Assembly: GCA_019420045.1 (NCBI GenBank)
Contig: JAHZHY010000131.1
Location: 2,124-10,512 of the forward strand
Direction: 5' to 3'
DNA: 8,389 nucleotides
DNA from: Clostridiales bacterium
GTDB lineage: Bacteria > Bacillota > Clostridia > Oscillospirales > Butyricicoccaceae
Shown piece after piece: positions 1 through 6,946 of the stretch (position 1 is the first letter of the stretch; each line of letters opens with the position of its first letter). The notes under the pieces are model-generated. The model was not told the DNA's origin. It did not search any database and saw only the letters and a program-made list of their open reading frames with translations. A program made the position numbers and the translations under genes.

Positions 1-559
1 CATCGGCGGCACCGATGTGAGGAATCTGAATCTCCACCACCTCCACGAGCTGATCTCCTTTGTTCCCCAGAAGGGCGTTCTTTTCAGCGGCACCATCCAA
101 AGCAACATCCGCTATGGCGCCCCGGACATTTCCCAGGAGCAGGTGGAAAAGGCGGCCGGTATCGCCCAGGCCACAGAATTCATCCAGGAAAAGCCCAAGG
201 GTTATGAGGACCCGGTGGCCCAAGGGGGCTCCAATGTATCCGGCGGCCAGAAACAGCGCTTGTCCATCGCCCGTGCCCTGGCCAAACAGGCCCCGGTACT
301 GATTTTCGACGACAGCTTTTCCGCCCTGGACTTCAAGACCGACGCCGCCTTGCGCCGGGCCCTGGCCCAGGAGACCAAGGGACGCACCACTCTCATCGTG
401 GCCCAGCGGGTGAGCACCATTATGAATGCCGACCAGATCATCGTGCTGGAAGACGGCAAGATCGTGGGCAAGGGCACTCACAAAGAGCTGCTCAAAACCT
501 GCAAGGTCTATGAAGAAATCGCCCGTTCCCAGCTTTCCGAGGAGGAGATCGCTCAATGA
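1..559 (+). CDS. ABC exporter half-transporter, degenerate-site subunit (5' truncated by window edge)
   Basis: This is the C-terminal 185 codons of a nucleotide-binding domain; the membrane domain, Walker A motif and start lie before the window, and the frame is open from base 2. In visible-residue numbering, the Q-loop is at Q23 (ISFVPQKG), the signature is VSGGQ at 79-83, Walker B is VLIFDD at 99-104, the D-loop is SALD, and the switch position reads IVAQR with Q135. Two catalytic residues are non-canonical: Asp replaces the Walker B glutamate and Gln replaces the H-loop histidine, while the signature is essentially canonical. That combination is known from the degenerate-site subunit of heterodimeric exporters such as TM287/288, LmrCD and BmrCD. 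The next gene supplies the opposite set. Its stop overlaps that gene's start (ATGA, 556-559), so the two are an operon and very probably form one heterodimer in the membrane. The substrate cannot be told from sequence; multidrug or lipid export is a family-level guess. Confidence 0.93.
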   Translation, partial: IGGTDVRNLNLHHLHELISFVPQKGVLFSGTIQSNIRYGAPDISQEQVEKAAGIAQATEFIQEKPKGYEDPVAQGGSNVSGGQKQRLSIARALAKQAPVLIFDDSFSALDFKTDAALRRALAQETKGRTTLIVAQRVSTIMNADQIIVLEDGKIVGKGTHKELLKTCKVYEEIARSQLSEEEIAQ

Positions 560-2768
560 ACCAGAACCAAACATCCCGACCGCCCATGGGTGGCGGGCCT
601 ATGGGCCACGGTCCCCGGGGCATGATGATCCCCGGCGGCAAAGCCCGGGATTTCAAAGGCACTTTGCAAAAAACCATCCGTTTCATGCGTTCCAGTGTGC
701 CGGTGATCCTGCTGGCCTTCTTGCTGGCCATCGGCAGCGTCATCCTCACGCTGAATATCCCCAAGGTGCTGGGCAACGCCACCGACGAGATCATGGTGGG
801 ACTGATGAAGCGCAATGTCTATGACACCATCATGGACACCCAAAAGGCCATGGAAGAGCTGGGAAAAGCCCTTGCAGACATTCCTCCCCAGCAGATGGCC
901 GCCCTGGCCCAGGACGAAAACGCCACCCTGGGCACTCTGATGGAGCAGGGCCTCCTGCCCGAAGATGCTCTCCAAGGCCTGGACAAAAATCTGCGCCAGA
1001 CCCTTTCGGCCCTTCCCCTTTCCCAGCTGAGCCAGATGGGCCAAAGTGGGCAGAGTCAATCCTTTGAAACCATCGGCGACTACCTTTCCTCCATGGAAAA
1101 CGGCCAGTCCATCATCGAAAACATCCCGCCTCAGTACCAGGATGAACTGCTGGGAACCAGCCTGGAAAGCCGCCCCGGCATCGACCAGGATGCTGTGGGA
1201 CACATCATCATGGTGCTCATTGTGCTGATTTTGCTGGGAGCCATTCTGGGCTATCTGCAAAACTTCCTGATGAGCGGCGTGGCCCAGAAGGTCTCCTACC
1301 AGCTGCGGGATCAGATCAACAAAAAGATGAACCACCTGCCCTTGTCCTTTTATGACAAGACCACCCACGGCGAAACCCTCAGCCTGATCTCCAACGATGT
1401 GGACACCGTCTCCACCACCCTGAACCAGAGCCTGACCCAGATGATCACCGCCATCACCACCCTGCTGGGTGTTCTTGTGATGATGTTCTCCATCAGTGGA
1501 TGGATGACCCTGACCAGCCTGATCACCCTGCCTCTGTCCTTCCTCATCATCTCCCTGGTGGTTCGCCGCAGCCAGCGGCACTTCCGGGCCCAGCAAGAAT
1601 ACCTGGGCCATGTGAACGGCCACATCGAAGAGATGTACAGCGGCCACAATGTGGTGCGGCTGTTCAACGGGGAAGAGCGCAGCCGGGAAACCTTCCATCA
1701 GATGAACAAAAAGCTCTATGCCGCCGGCTGGCGCAGCCAGTTCCTGTCCGGCATGATGCAGCCGGTGCTCAGCTTTGTGAGCAATCTGGGCTATGTGGCG
1801 GTGTGCGTGCTGGGCGGTTATCTCACCATCCATGGCCGGATCACCATCGGCGATATCCAGTCCTTTATTCAATATGTGCGCCGGTTCAATCAGCCGGTGA
1901 TGCAGTCGGCCCAGATCATGAACACCCTCCAGTCCACTGTGGCCGCAGCCGAACGGGTCTTCACCTTCCTGGAGCAGCCGGAAGAAGCCGACGACGGCAA
2001 AGCCAAGCTGCCGGCCGAAGGCGTGCGGGGCGATGTGACCTTTGACCATGTGGATTTCGGTTACACCCCGGAAAAGACCATCATCCACGATTTTTCCACC
2101 CATGTGAAAGACGGCCAGCGCATCGCCATCGTCGGCCCCACCGGCGCCGGCAAGACCACCATCGTCAAACTGCTGATGCACTTCTATGAACTGAACTCCG
2201 GCTCCATTCTGCTGGACGGGGTGGACATCAAGGATCTGCCCCGGGGCGTTCTTCGCAGTCAGATCGGCATGGTTCTCCAGGATACCTGGCTCTTCAATGG
2301 CACCATCCGGGACAATATCCGCTATGGCCGTCTGGATGCCACCGATGAAGAGGTGGAAAAGGCTGCCCGCATGGCTTGCGCCGACCACTTTATCCGTACC
2401 CTGCCGGGAGGCTATGACTTTGTGCTCAATGAGGAAGCCAGCAATGTGTCCCACGGTCAGAAACAGCTTTTGACCATTGCCCGGGCCATTCTGGCCGACC
2501 CGGCGGTGCTGATTCTGGACGAAGCCACCTCCTCGGTGGATACCCGTACCGAGGTGCTCATTCAGCAGGCCATGAACCGGCTGATGCAGGGCCGCACCAG
2601 CTTCATCATCGCCCATCGCCTGTCCACCATCCGGGATGCCGACCGCATTCTGGTGCTGCGGGAAGGGGACATTGTAGAGCAGGGCACCCACGAAGAGCTG
2701 CTGGAAAAGGCGGCTTCTATGCAGACCTGTATAACAGCCAGTTTGAACCCACCGAAGAAGCAGTATAA
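556..2768 (+). CDS. ABC exporter half-transporter, canonical-ATPase subunit, with 3' frameshift
   Basis: This is a full half-transporter that pairs with the gene before it. The start ATG at 556 follows AGGAG at 543-547. Residues 1-45 are Met/Gly/Pro-rich and then basic. TM1 is about 48-67 and TM2 about 215-237. Between them is an unusually long polar loop of about 145 residues, likely an extracellular domain like that of BmrD. Further membrane segments are near 295-336 and 402-455. The nucleotide-binding domain has Walker A GPTGAGKT (527-534), Q575, signature VSHGQ (631-635), Walker B VLILDE (651-656) and H687. So Glu and His are present, while the signature is non-canonical, complementing the upstream subunit. 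After K718 (2707-2709) the open frame loses homology-like sequence and runs on to 2982 through the terminator. Stepping back one base at 2709 gives GGFYADLYNSQFEPTEEAV and a stop at 2766-2768, a typical exporter C-terminus. I therefore give 2768 as the ancestral end (737 residues); the uninterrupted frame is 808 residues. Confidence 0.9.
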
Positions 2769-2769
2769 C

Positions 2770-2802
2770 AAAAAAGCAGGAGCCTTTGGCTCCTGCTTTT
2801 TT
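2770..2802. terminator. Bidirectional intrinsic terminator between convergent genes
   Basis: A perfect 15-bp inverted repeat has arms at 2770-2784 and 2788-2802 around a 3-base loop. A GC-rich core (GCAGGAGCC / GGCTCCTGC) is flanked by six A on the left and six T on the right, so it works as a rho-independent terminator in both directions. It ends the ABC operon on the plus strand just after the ancestral stop at 2766-2768. It also ends the small minus-strand gene, whose TAA (2803-2801) overlaps the T-tract. Confidence 0.93.
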
Positions 2803-2998
2803 ACGGCCGCGTGGGGTACCGGGGCTGCATGGCCCGGTATTGCCGCATTTCCACGGCGCACTGATCCATATAATGATCCAGATATCGTTTTTGGGCCTGA
2901 CGCCTTTCTTTCTGTTCCTGCTGGAATCGTTTCCAATAAGGACAACTTTTGTGGCATCCGCTGTAATAGGCTGCGCAGATAACCTGACAGGGAAGCAT
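2801..2998 (-). CDS. Small cysteine-containing hypothetical protein, 65 residues
   Basis: I chose the ATG at 2998-2996 because GGAG (3010-3007) lies 8 bases upstream of it; the frame is open 35 codons further, but without a comparable site. The product is hydrophilic and rich in Arg, Gln and Tyr. Its N-terminal quarter carries four regularly spaced cysteines, C4, C8, C15 and C19 (C-x3-C-x6-C-x3-C, the last in CHKSCPYW), which suggests metal binding or disulfides. Residues 22-45 are strongly charged and probably helical, and a fifth cysteine sits at 47. There is no signal peptide or membrane segment, so it is probably cytosolic. The gene stands alone between a divergent lipoprotein gene and the convergent ABC operon, with a terminator at its stop and a possible -10 upstream. 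I vaguely recall short Clostridial hypothetical proteins with a similar CPYW motif but cannot name a family. Function is unknown. Ribosome site, terminator placement and the non-random composition support a real gene. Confidence 0.68.
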   Translation of the reverse strand: MLPCQVICAAYYSGCHKSCPYWKRFQQEQKERRQAQKRYLDHYMDQCAVEMRQYRAMQPRYPTRP

Positions 2999-3031
2999 CG
3001 CTATCACTCCATTTCGGTCGCTTGCAGGATG

Positions 3032-3058
3032 ATTATATTGTACTCCCCTTTCTGTCAC
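3032..3058 (-). promoter_or_regulatory. Possible promoter for the 65-residue Cys protein gene
   Basis: On the minus strand a perfect TATAAT lies at 3037-3032, about 33 bases before the start codon. A GTGACA hexamer, one mismatch from TTGACA, lies at 3058-3053. The spacer is only 15 bases, shorter than the usual 16-18, so the -10 is the better supported half. Confidence 0.4.
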
Positions 3059-3109
3059 CGACCCATTTGCTTTGGGTAAAAAGCATATAAAACCTTCTCT
3101 CAAGGAACA

Positions 3110-3146
3110 TTGACTTTGTATATTATTGTGTTATTATAAATATAAT
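3110..3146 (+). promoter_or_regulatory. Probable sigma-A type promoter for the lipoprotein gene
   Basis: TTGACT at 3110-3115 matches the -35 consensus in five of six positions. An AT-rich stretch follows with overlapping -10 candidates: TTATAA at 3134-3139 (18-base spacer), TATAAA at 3135-3140 (19), and a perfect TATAAT at 3141-3146 whose best -35 is weak. Transcription would begin near 3146-3153, leaving a leader of only about 20-30 bases. The exact -10 is not resolved. Confidence 0.6.
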
Positions 3147-3156
3147 CAATTCCTTC

Positions 3157-3165
3157 AGAAAGGAG
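3157..3165 (+). promoter_or_regulatory. Ribosome binding site of the lipoprotein gene
   Basis: AGAAAGGAG ends 9 bases before the ATG at 3175 and fixes that start. The preceding TCCTT (3151-3155) could pair with AAGGA (3160-3164) across a 4-base loop, a weak hairpin that would cover the site. Confidence 0.75.
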
Positions 3166-3174
3166 CCGATCTCA

Positions 3175-3855
3175 ATGAAACAGCTTTCACGCCTTGCTGC
3201 TCCGACTCTGTCCCTTGTGCTTCTGGCCTCCTGCGCAGCTGCTCCGGAGAAACAGAAAACAAACAAAAAAGAAGAAGATGTGACGGTATACGCTTATCCC
3301 GATGTGTCCCTCTCTTCCTCTCTGCGCACCATGACAGAAAAAGCAGACGCTGTGGTTTTGGGTACTTACAAAAAGGCGCTGGACGCCGAAAAGGGCGATT
3401 CTCCCAATCTGGATTCCCAAAGCCGGGATTACTCCTTCCAAGTAAAACAAGTGCTGAAAGGAGAAGATGTGCCCAAAACCATCACGGTGAGCAAGGAATA
3501 TTCCATCCGGATGACCCACCAGGCCGAAGGGCAGGACATCCCCTATCAGATGCCGGTCTATACCTTCACAGAACCGCAAATGGGAGAAACCTATCTGCTT
3601 TTCCTGAAAGCAGGCCAAAAAACCTACTCCCTCAGCAGCGAACCGGGCGAAGTGCGGAAGGACGGAAAAGAAGCCTGCCTCTCCTCCCATTTCTTCAGTG
3701 AGGACCCGGGAACCCTCCCCACCCTCACCGCCCAGGCCGAAACCGACAGCACAGTTTACCATATCGCCGTCCAATCCGGTGACCAGCAGAAAAAGGACTT
3801 TCTCTCCGGTATGGACTGGGAGGAAGTGGTGGAGGAAGTCCAGTCTCTGGCCTGA
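3175..3855 (+). CDS. Putative secreted lipoprotein of unknown function, 226 residues
   Basis: The N-terminus is a lipoprotein signal: a short basic region (MKQLSR), a hydrophobic core (residues 7-18) and lipobox LASC with the lipidated cysteine at C20. The mature protein of about 207 residues should therefore be anchored on the outer face of the membrane. A Lys/Glu-rich linker (23-35) leads into a domain with ADAVVLGTY (58-65), DYSFQVKQVLKGE (85-97) with ITVSK, and GETYLLFLK (137-145). That order, 'is a source of X', 'beta strand ending in VLKG', 'GE-YLLFL', is one I associate with small Bacillota lipoproteins with a TIMP/OB-like beta domain; this assignment is tentative. No catalytic motif is visible. 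The gene is monocistronic, with its own promoter and ribosome site upstream and a terminator 31 bases after the stop. It looks more A-rich in its first third than the neighbouring genes. Confidence 0.85.
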   Translation: MKQLSRLAAPTLSLVLLASCAAAPEKQKTNKKEEDVTVYAYPDVSLSSSLRTMTEKADAVVLGTYKKALDAEKGDSPNLDSQSRDYSFQVKQVLKGEDVPKTITVSKEYSIRMTHQAEGQDIPYQMPVYTFTEPQMGETYLLFLKAGQKTYSLSSEPGEVRKDGKEACLSSHFFSEDPGTLPTLTAQAETDSTVYHIAVQSGDQQKKDFLSGMDWEEVVEEVQSLA

Positions 3856-3886
3856 TCTGCTCTCAACGCCATAAAAATGCCTTGTA

Positions 3887-3921
3887 AAAAAGCCCTGCGG
3901 AATGATTCCGCAGGGCTTTTT
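3887..3921. terminator. Bidirectional intrinsic terminator between lipoprotein gene and pyrE
   Basis: A perfect 16-bp inverted repeat has arms at 3887-3902 and 3906-3921 with loop TGA. The core GCCCTGCGGAA / TTCCGCAGGGC is flanked by an A-tract on the left and a T-tract on the right. It ends the lipoprotein transcript on the plus strand. On the minus strand it lies 24 bases beyond the pyrE stop and ends the pyr operon. Confidence 0.94.
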
Positions 3922-3945
3922 CTAGTTCCTGGCTGTATTTTGTTT

Positions 3946-4587
3946 TTACAGATCCATCCAACCGCTGTCGGAGGGATTTTTCTGGAAGGCTTGCAGCTTC
4001 TTCACATCTTCTGCCTTGATGTAATCCTGCTCCACAGCCACTTCCACCAGTGCATCGTAATTGGAAAGGGACACATTCTTCACCTGGGCCTCCTGCATCC
4101 GGTCGATGCCCTTCTGCAGGCCATAGGTGAAGATGGAAGCGATGCCCAGAACCTCGGCGCCCACTTCCCGCAGCACATTGACCACTTCGATCACAGAGCC
4201 GCCGGTGGAAATCAGGTCTTCCACCACAACCACTTTCTGGCCCTTTTCCACCTTGCCTTCGATCTGGTTGTTCCGGCCATGGTCCTTGGCGCTGGAGCGC
4301 ACATAGCACATGGGCAGACCCAGGATGTCAGCCACCAGAGCGGCGTGGGCAATGCCGGCAGTGCTGGTGCCTGCCACCACTTCGCAGTCGGGATAGTGCT
4401 TGCGGATATTCTCTGCCAGACCCTGCTCCACCTGATTCCGGATATGGGGATAGGACAGAGTCAGCCGGTTATCGCAGTAAATGGGGGATTTGATGCCGCT
4501 GGCCCAGGTAAAGGGCTCCTGGGGACGCAGGAACACGGCCTTGATCTCCAGCAGGCAAGACGCGATCTTCTTTTCCATGTTTTCCAT
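3946..4587 (-). CDS. pyrE: Orotate phosphoribosyltransferase
   Basis: The enzyme converts orotate and PRPP to OMP, the fifth step of UMP synthesis, in the cytosol as a homodimer. The 213 residues match the usual length. The PRPP-binding motif [13 protein letters not shown] is at 119-131. The flexible catalytic loop is at 97-111 ([15 protein letters not shown]), with the Lys and His typical of the family. The substrate end shows [16 protein letters not shown] (26-41). The start ATG at 4587 is chosen because AGGAGG (4600-4595) sits 7 bases upstream; a second ATG three codons later is possible. That AGGAGG shares a base with the pyrF stop, so translation is probably coupled. It is the last gene of the operon, followed by the terminator at 3887-3921. 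Confidence 0.98.
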   Translation of the reverse strand: MENMEKKIASCLLEIKAVFLRPQEPFTWASGIKSPIYCDNRLTLSYPHIRNQVEQGLAENIRKHYPDCEVVAGTSTAGIAHAALVADILGLPMCYVRSSAKDHGRNNQIEGKVEKGQKVVVVEDLISTGGSVIEVVNVLREVGAEVLGIASIFTYGLQKGIDRMQEAQVKNVSLSNYDALVEVAVEQDYIKAEDVKKLQAFQKNPSDSGWMDL

Positions 4588-4599
4588 GATATTTCCTCC

Positions 4600-5307
4600 T
4601 TATTCTCCCAAAAAGTCCTGCAGCACCCGGCGATAGGCTTCCACCGGGTCCTGTGCCTTGGTGATGGGACGGCCCACCACGATATAGTCGGTGCCGATCT
4701 CCCGGGCCTTCTGGGGAGTGGTGATCCGGGACTGGTCTCCCACATCGCCGTCAGGATACCGGATGCCCGGGGTGACGGTGCGGAAGGATGTACCGCAGGC
4801 CTTCTTTACAATGCCCGCTTCCAGGGGCGAGCAGACCACGCCGTCCAGACCGGCCTGCTGGGTGTTCCGGGCATAGTGGGCCACTGTCTCTTCAATGGTG
4901 TTGGGGATGAGCAGTTCTTTCTGCATCCGCTCCTGGGAGGTGCTGGTCAGCTGAGTAACGGCGATAAGCATGGGCACTTCTCCCTGTGCGCCCTCGGCCA
5001 GGCCCTCTTTGGCGGCCCGCATCATATCGATGGTGCCGGCGGCGTGGACATTAGTCATGTTGACTCCCAGCTTGGCCAGGTTGCGCATGGCCTTGTTCAC
5101 GGTGTTGGGGATATCGTGGAGCTTCAGATCCAGGAACACATCGTGGCCCATGGCCTTCAACTTGCGGACAATGTCCGGTCCTTCGCCATAGAACAGCTCC
5201 ATGCCGATTTTCACAAAGGGCTTTTCCTCCTTGAACTGGCTGAGGAAATCAAGTGCATCCTGTCCGGTGGGGAAATCGCAGGCGATGATCACATCGTGTT
5301 TTTTCAT
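4600..5307 (-). CDS. pyrF: Orotidine 5'-phosphate decarboxylase
   Basis: The enzyme decarboxylates OMP to UMP, the last step of the pathway, as a cytosolic homodimeric TIM barrel. The 235 residues fit the group I bacterial enzyme. The catalytic D-x-K-x-x-D tetrad segment is DLKLHD, giving D60, K62 and D65, with K33 in FVKIGMEL as the fourth charged partner. The phosphate-binding C-terminal part is visible in VTPGIRYPDGD and in GTDYIVVGRPIT. The ATG at 5307 overlaps the pyrD stop by four bases (ATGA), and a GGGAGGG-type site lies within the end of pyrD just upstream. pyrE follows after a 12-base gap. Confidence 0.98.
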   Translation of the reverse strand: MKKHDVIIACDFPTGQDALDFLSQFKEEKPFVKIGMELFYGEGPDIVRKLKAMGHDVFLDLKLHDIPNTVNKAMRNLAKLGVNMTNVHAAGTIDMMRAAKEGLAEGAQGEVPMLIAVTQLTSTSQERMQKELLIPNTIEETVAHYARNTQQAGLDGVVCSPLEAGIVKKACGTSFRTVTPGIRYPDGDVGDQSRITTPQKAREIGTDYIVVGRPITKAQDPVEAYRRVLQDFLGE

Positions 5308-6203
5308 TTCTGAGCCCTCCCTATGATCTCTTCCAAAGTTTCAATACCGTATTCGTCCATCTTCTGGGGCAGCTCCTCGATGATCCGGGGGCAGGCCCAG
5401 GGGTCCACCAGGTTCTGGGCGCCCACCTGCACGGCGGAAGCACCGGCGGAAAGGAATTCCAGCACATCGTCGGCATTCTGGATGCCGCCCACGCCGATCA
5501 CCGGCACATCCACTTCCTGGCACACCTGATAGACCATCCGCAGAGCCACCGGCTTGATGGCCGGGCCGGAGAATCCTGCCATCTTGGTGGAAACGATGGG
5601 CTTACCGGTGCGGGGATCGATGCGCATGCCAAACAGGGTGTTGATGAGCACCAGCCCATCAGCTCCCGCTTCCACCACCGCTTTGGCGATGGCCACAATG
5701 TCGGTGACATTGGGAGACAGCTTCATATAAACCGGCTTTGTGGTCACTTCTTTCACCGCCCGGCAGACGGTGGCCGCCGCCTGGGGATCGGTGCCGAAGG
5801 CCATGCCTCCGTGCTTCACATTGGGGCAGCTGATGTTGATCTCCAGAATGCCCATATCCTCTTCCTTGTCAAAAAGGGCGGCGGTATAGGCATAGTCCTC
5901 CACCGAAAAGCCGGAGATATTGGCGATGGCCTTCTTGTGATAGACCTGCCGCAGCTTGGGCAGCTCTTCTTCGATCACCTTGTGCACCCCGGGGTTCTGC
6001 AAACCGATGGCATTGAGCAGGCCCATTTCGCACTCGGCGATGCGGGGTGTGGGGTTGCCGAAACGGGGATCTTTTGTGGTACCCTTCAGGCTCATAGAAC
6101 CCAGAAGATCCAGATCATAATATTTGGCAAACTCATAGCCGAAGCCAAAAGTGCCGCTGGCGGGGATGATGGGGTTATCCAGCTCCCAATCCCCCAGTTT
6201 CAC
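5304..6203 (-). CDS. pyrD: Dihydroorotate dehydrogenase, class 1B catalytic subunit (start codon uncertain)
   Basis: This FMN-containing TIM-barrel subunit oxidises dihydroorotate to orotate and passes electrons to PyrK. The active-site loop NISCPNVKHGG places the catalytic base at C126 (cysteine, as in class 1, not serine). Other family signatures are NPIIPASGTFGFG (10-22), GNPTPRIAE, NAIGLQNPG, MKLSPNVTDI, INTLFGMR and VIGVGGI. The pyrK gene next door identifies class 1B, the NAD+-linked form. The start given is the GTG at 6203, but it lies 22 bases from the only good ribosome site. Five more in-frame codons upstream (6218-6204: AAG AGC AGA CTG ACT) encode residues that look homologous to the family N-terminus. 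The natural start is probably at 6218, where ATG seems to have become AAG. The stop overlaps the pyrF ATG. Confidence 0.95.
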   Translation of the reverse strand: MKLGDWELDNPIIPASGTFGFGYEFAKYYDLDLLGSMSLKGTTKDPRFGNPTPRIAECEMGLLNAIGLQNPGVHKVIEEELPKLRQVYHKKAIANISGFSVEDYAYTAALFDKEEDMGILEINISCPNVKHGGMAFGTDPQAAATVCRAVKEVTTKPVYMKLSPNVTDIVAIAKAVVEAGADGLVLINTLFGMRIDPRTGKPIVSTKMAGFSGPAIKPVALRMVYQVCQEVDVPVIGVGGIQNADDVLEFLSAGASAVQVGAQNLVDPWACPRIIEELPQKMDEYGIETLEEIIGRAQK

Positions 6204-6217
6204 AGTCAGTCTGCTCT

Positions 6218-6946
6218 TTAGAATTTCACCTCGCTGCTATCCATCACAGGGCCGTCCACACAAATGCGCTTGTTGCCCACCAGAGTTTCGCAGCTGCAGC
6301 CCATGCAGGCGCCGAAGCCGCAGCCCATCCGCTCTTCAAAGGAAAGCTGGCCCGGTCTTCCGCAGGCGTGCACCGCCCGAAGCATGGGCATGGGGCCGCA
6401 GGCGAAATAATAATCATAGGACAGGTTTTCCATCACATGGGTGACAAATCCCTTTGTCCCCAGGCTGCCGTCCTCGGTGGCTACCTCTACCGGGCAGCCA
6501 AGGGCCTTGAACTTTTCCACATAAAAGGCCTGGTTCTTGTTACCGAAGCCCAGAACGGCGGTGACTTTCTTTCCTTCATACACCATGCGCCGGGCCAGGC
6601 CGTAGAGGGGGGGAACCCCCACCCCTCCGCCGATGAGCAGACTGTGCTCCCCGGCTTTTTTCATATCAAAGCCATTGCCCAGACCGCAGAGAAGATCCAG
6701 CTCTTTCCCCGGCTTCATCCCGGCCAGCTGCTGTGTACCCTTGCCCACCACTTTGTAGATCAGGGTGAGGGTGGCGTCGTCCCAATCGCAGATGCTGATG
6801 GGGCGGCGCAGATACAGCCCCTCCAGCTTGATGTTGACGAACTGTCCGGGATTTTCCGCAAAGCTCAGATCCCCCTGGAGCACCATTTCATAGGTGTCCT
6901 GGGCGATGCGCCGATTGCTGACGATCTCATACATACCGTTTGTCAT
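6218..6946 (-). CDS. pyrK: Dihydroorotate dehydrogenase electron-transfer subunit
   Basis: PyrK carries FAD and a [2Fe-2S] cluster and moves electrons from PyrD's FMN to NAD+; the complex is a cytosolic PyrD2PyrK2 heterotetramer in characterised cases. The 242 residues are of normal length. The FAD-binding segment LRRPISICD is at 46-54 and the nucleotide-binding loop GGGVGVPPLYGLA at 106-118. The CGPMPML motif (183-189) comes next. The cluster ligands are C209, C214, C217 and C229 (C-x4-C-x2-C-x11-C), with DGPVM right after. C219 is an extra cysteine beside the cluster. The ATG at 6946 overlaps the carB stop by four bases and is preceded by GGGG seven bases upstream; an alternative ATG is four codons in. 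The stop TAA (6220-6218) abuts the probable pyrD start. Confidence 0.97.
   Translation of the reverse strand: MTNGMYEIVSNRRIAQDTYEMVLQGDLSFAENPGQFVNIKLEGLYLRRPISICDWDDATLTLIYKVVGKGTQQLAGMKPGKELDLLCGLGNGFDMKKAGEHSLLIGGGVGVPPLYGLARRMVYEGKKVTAVLGFGNKNQAFYVEKFKALGCPVEVATEDGSLGTKGFVTHVMENLSYDYYFACGPMPMLRAVHACGRPGQLSFEERMGCGFGACMGCSCETLVGNKRICVDGPVMDSSEVKF
6226..6232 (-). promoter_or_regulatory. Ribosome binding site for pyrD inside the end of pyrK
   Basis: GAGGTGA on the minus strand is a seven-base complement of the 16S 3' end. It lies 7 bases before the AAG codon at 6218-6216, not before any ATG, GTG or TTG. This position argues that pyrD translation originally began at 6218. Confidence 0.65.

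Noticed and set aside
553..2691. A 712-codon open frame antisense to the ABC gene
   Set aside because: It mirrors the well-supported exporter frame, has His/Gly/Gln-rich composition typical of the complement of GC-rich coding DNA, and has no ribosome site or recognisable domain.
2769..2982. C-terminal extension of the ABC protein beyond its expected stop
   Set aside because: It translates a terminator hairpin and then the complement of the small minus-strand gene; it is best explained by the upstream single-base loss.
3061..3077. Inverted repeat ACCCA-7-TGGGT in the divergent intergenic region, considered as an operator
   Set aside because: A five-base arm is expected by chance at this length, and it does not overlap either promoter's core hexamers closely enough to argue for regulation.
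2786..3079. A 97-codon plus-strand frame with hydrophobic stretches over the small gene
   Set aside because: It has no ribosome site, starts inside the terminator and is antisense to the better supported 65-residue gene.
3877..5313. A 478-codon plus-strand open frame across pyrE and pyrF
   Set aside because: It begins inside the terminator and is antisense to two unmistakable enzymes; its composition is that of a shadow frame.
6605..6619. G7 run followed by C5, considered as a structured or unstable element
   Set aside because: It lies in the pyrK nucleotide-binding loop (GGGVGVPP), and codons for Gly, Val and Pro explain it; the pyrK frame is intact.
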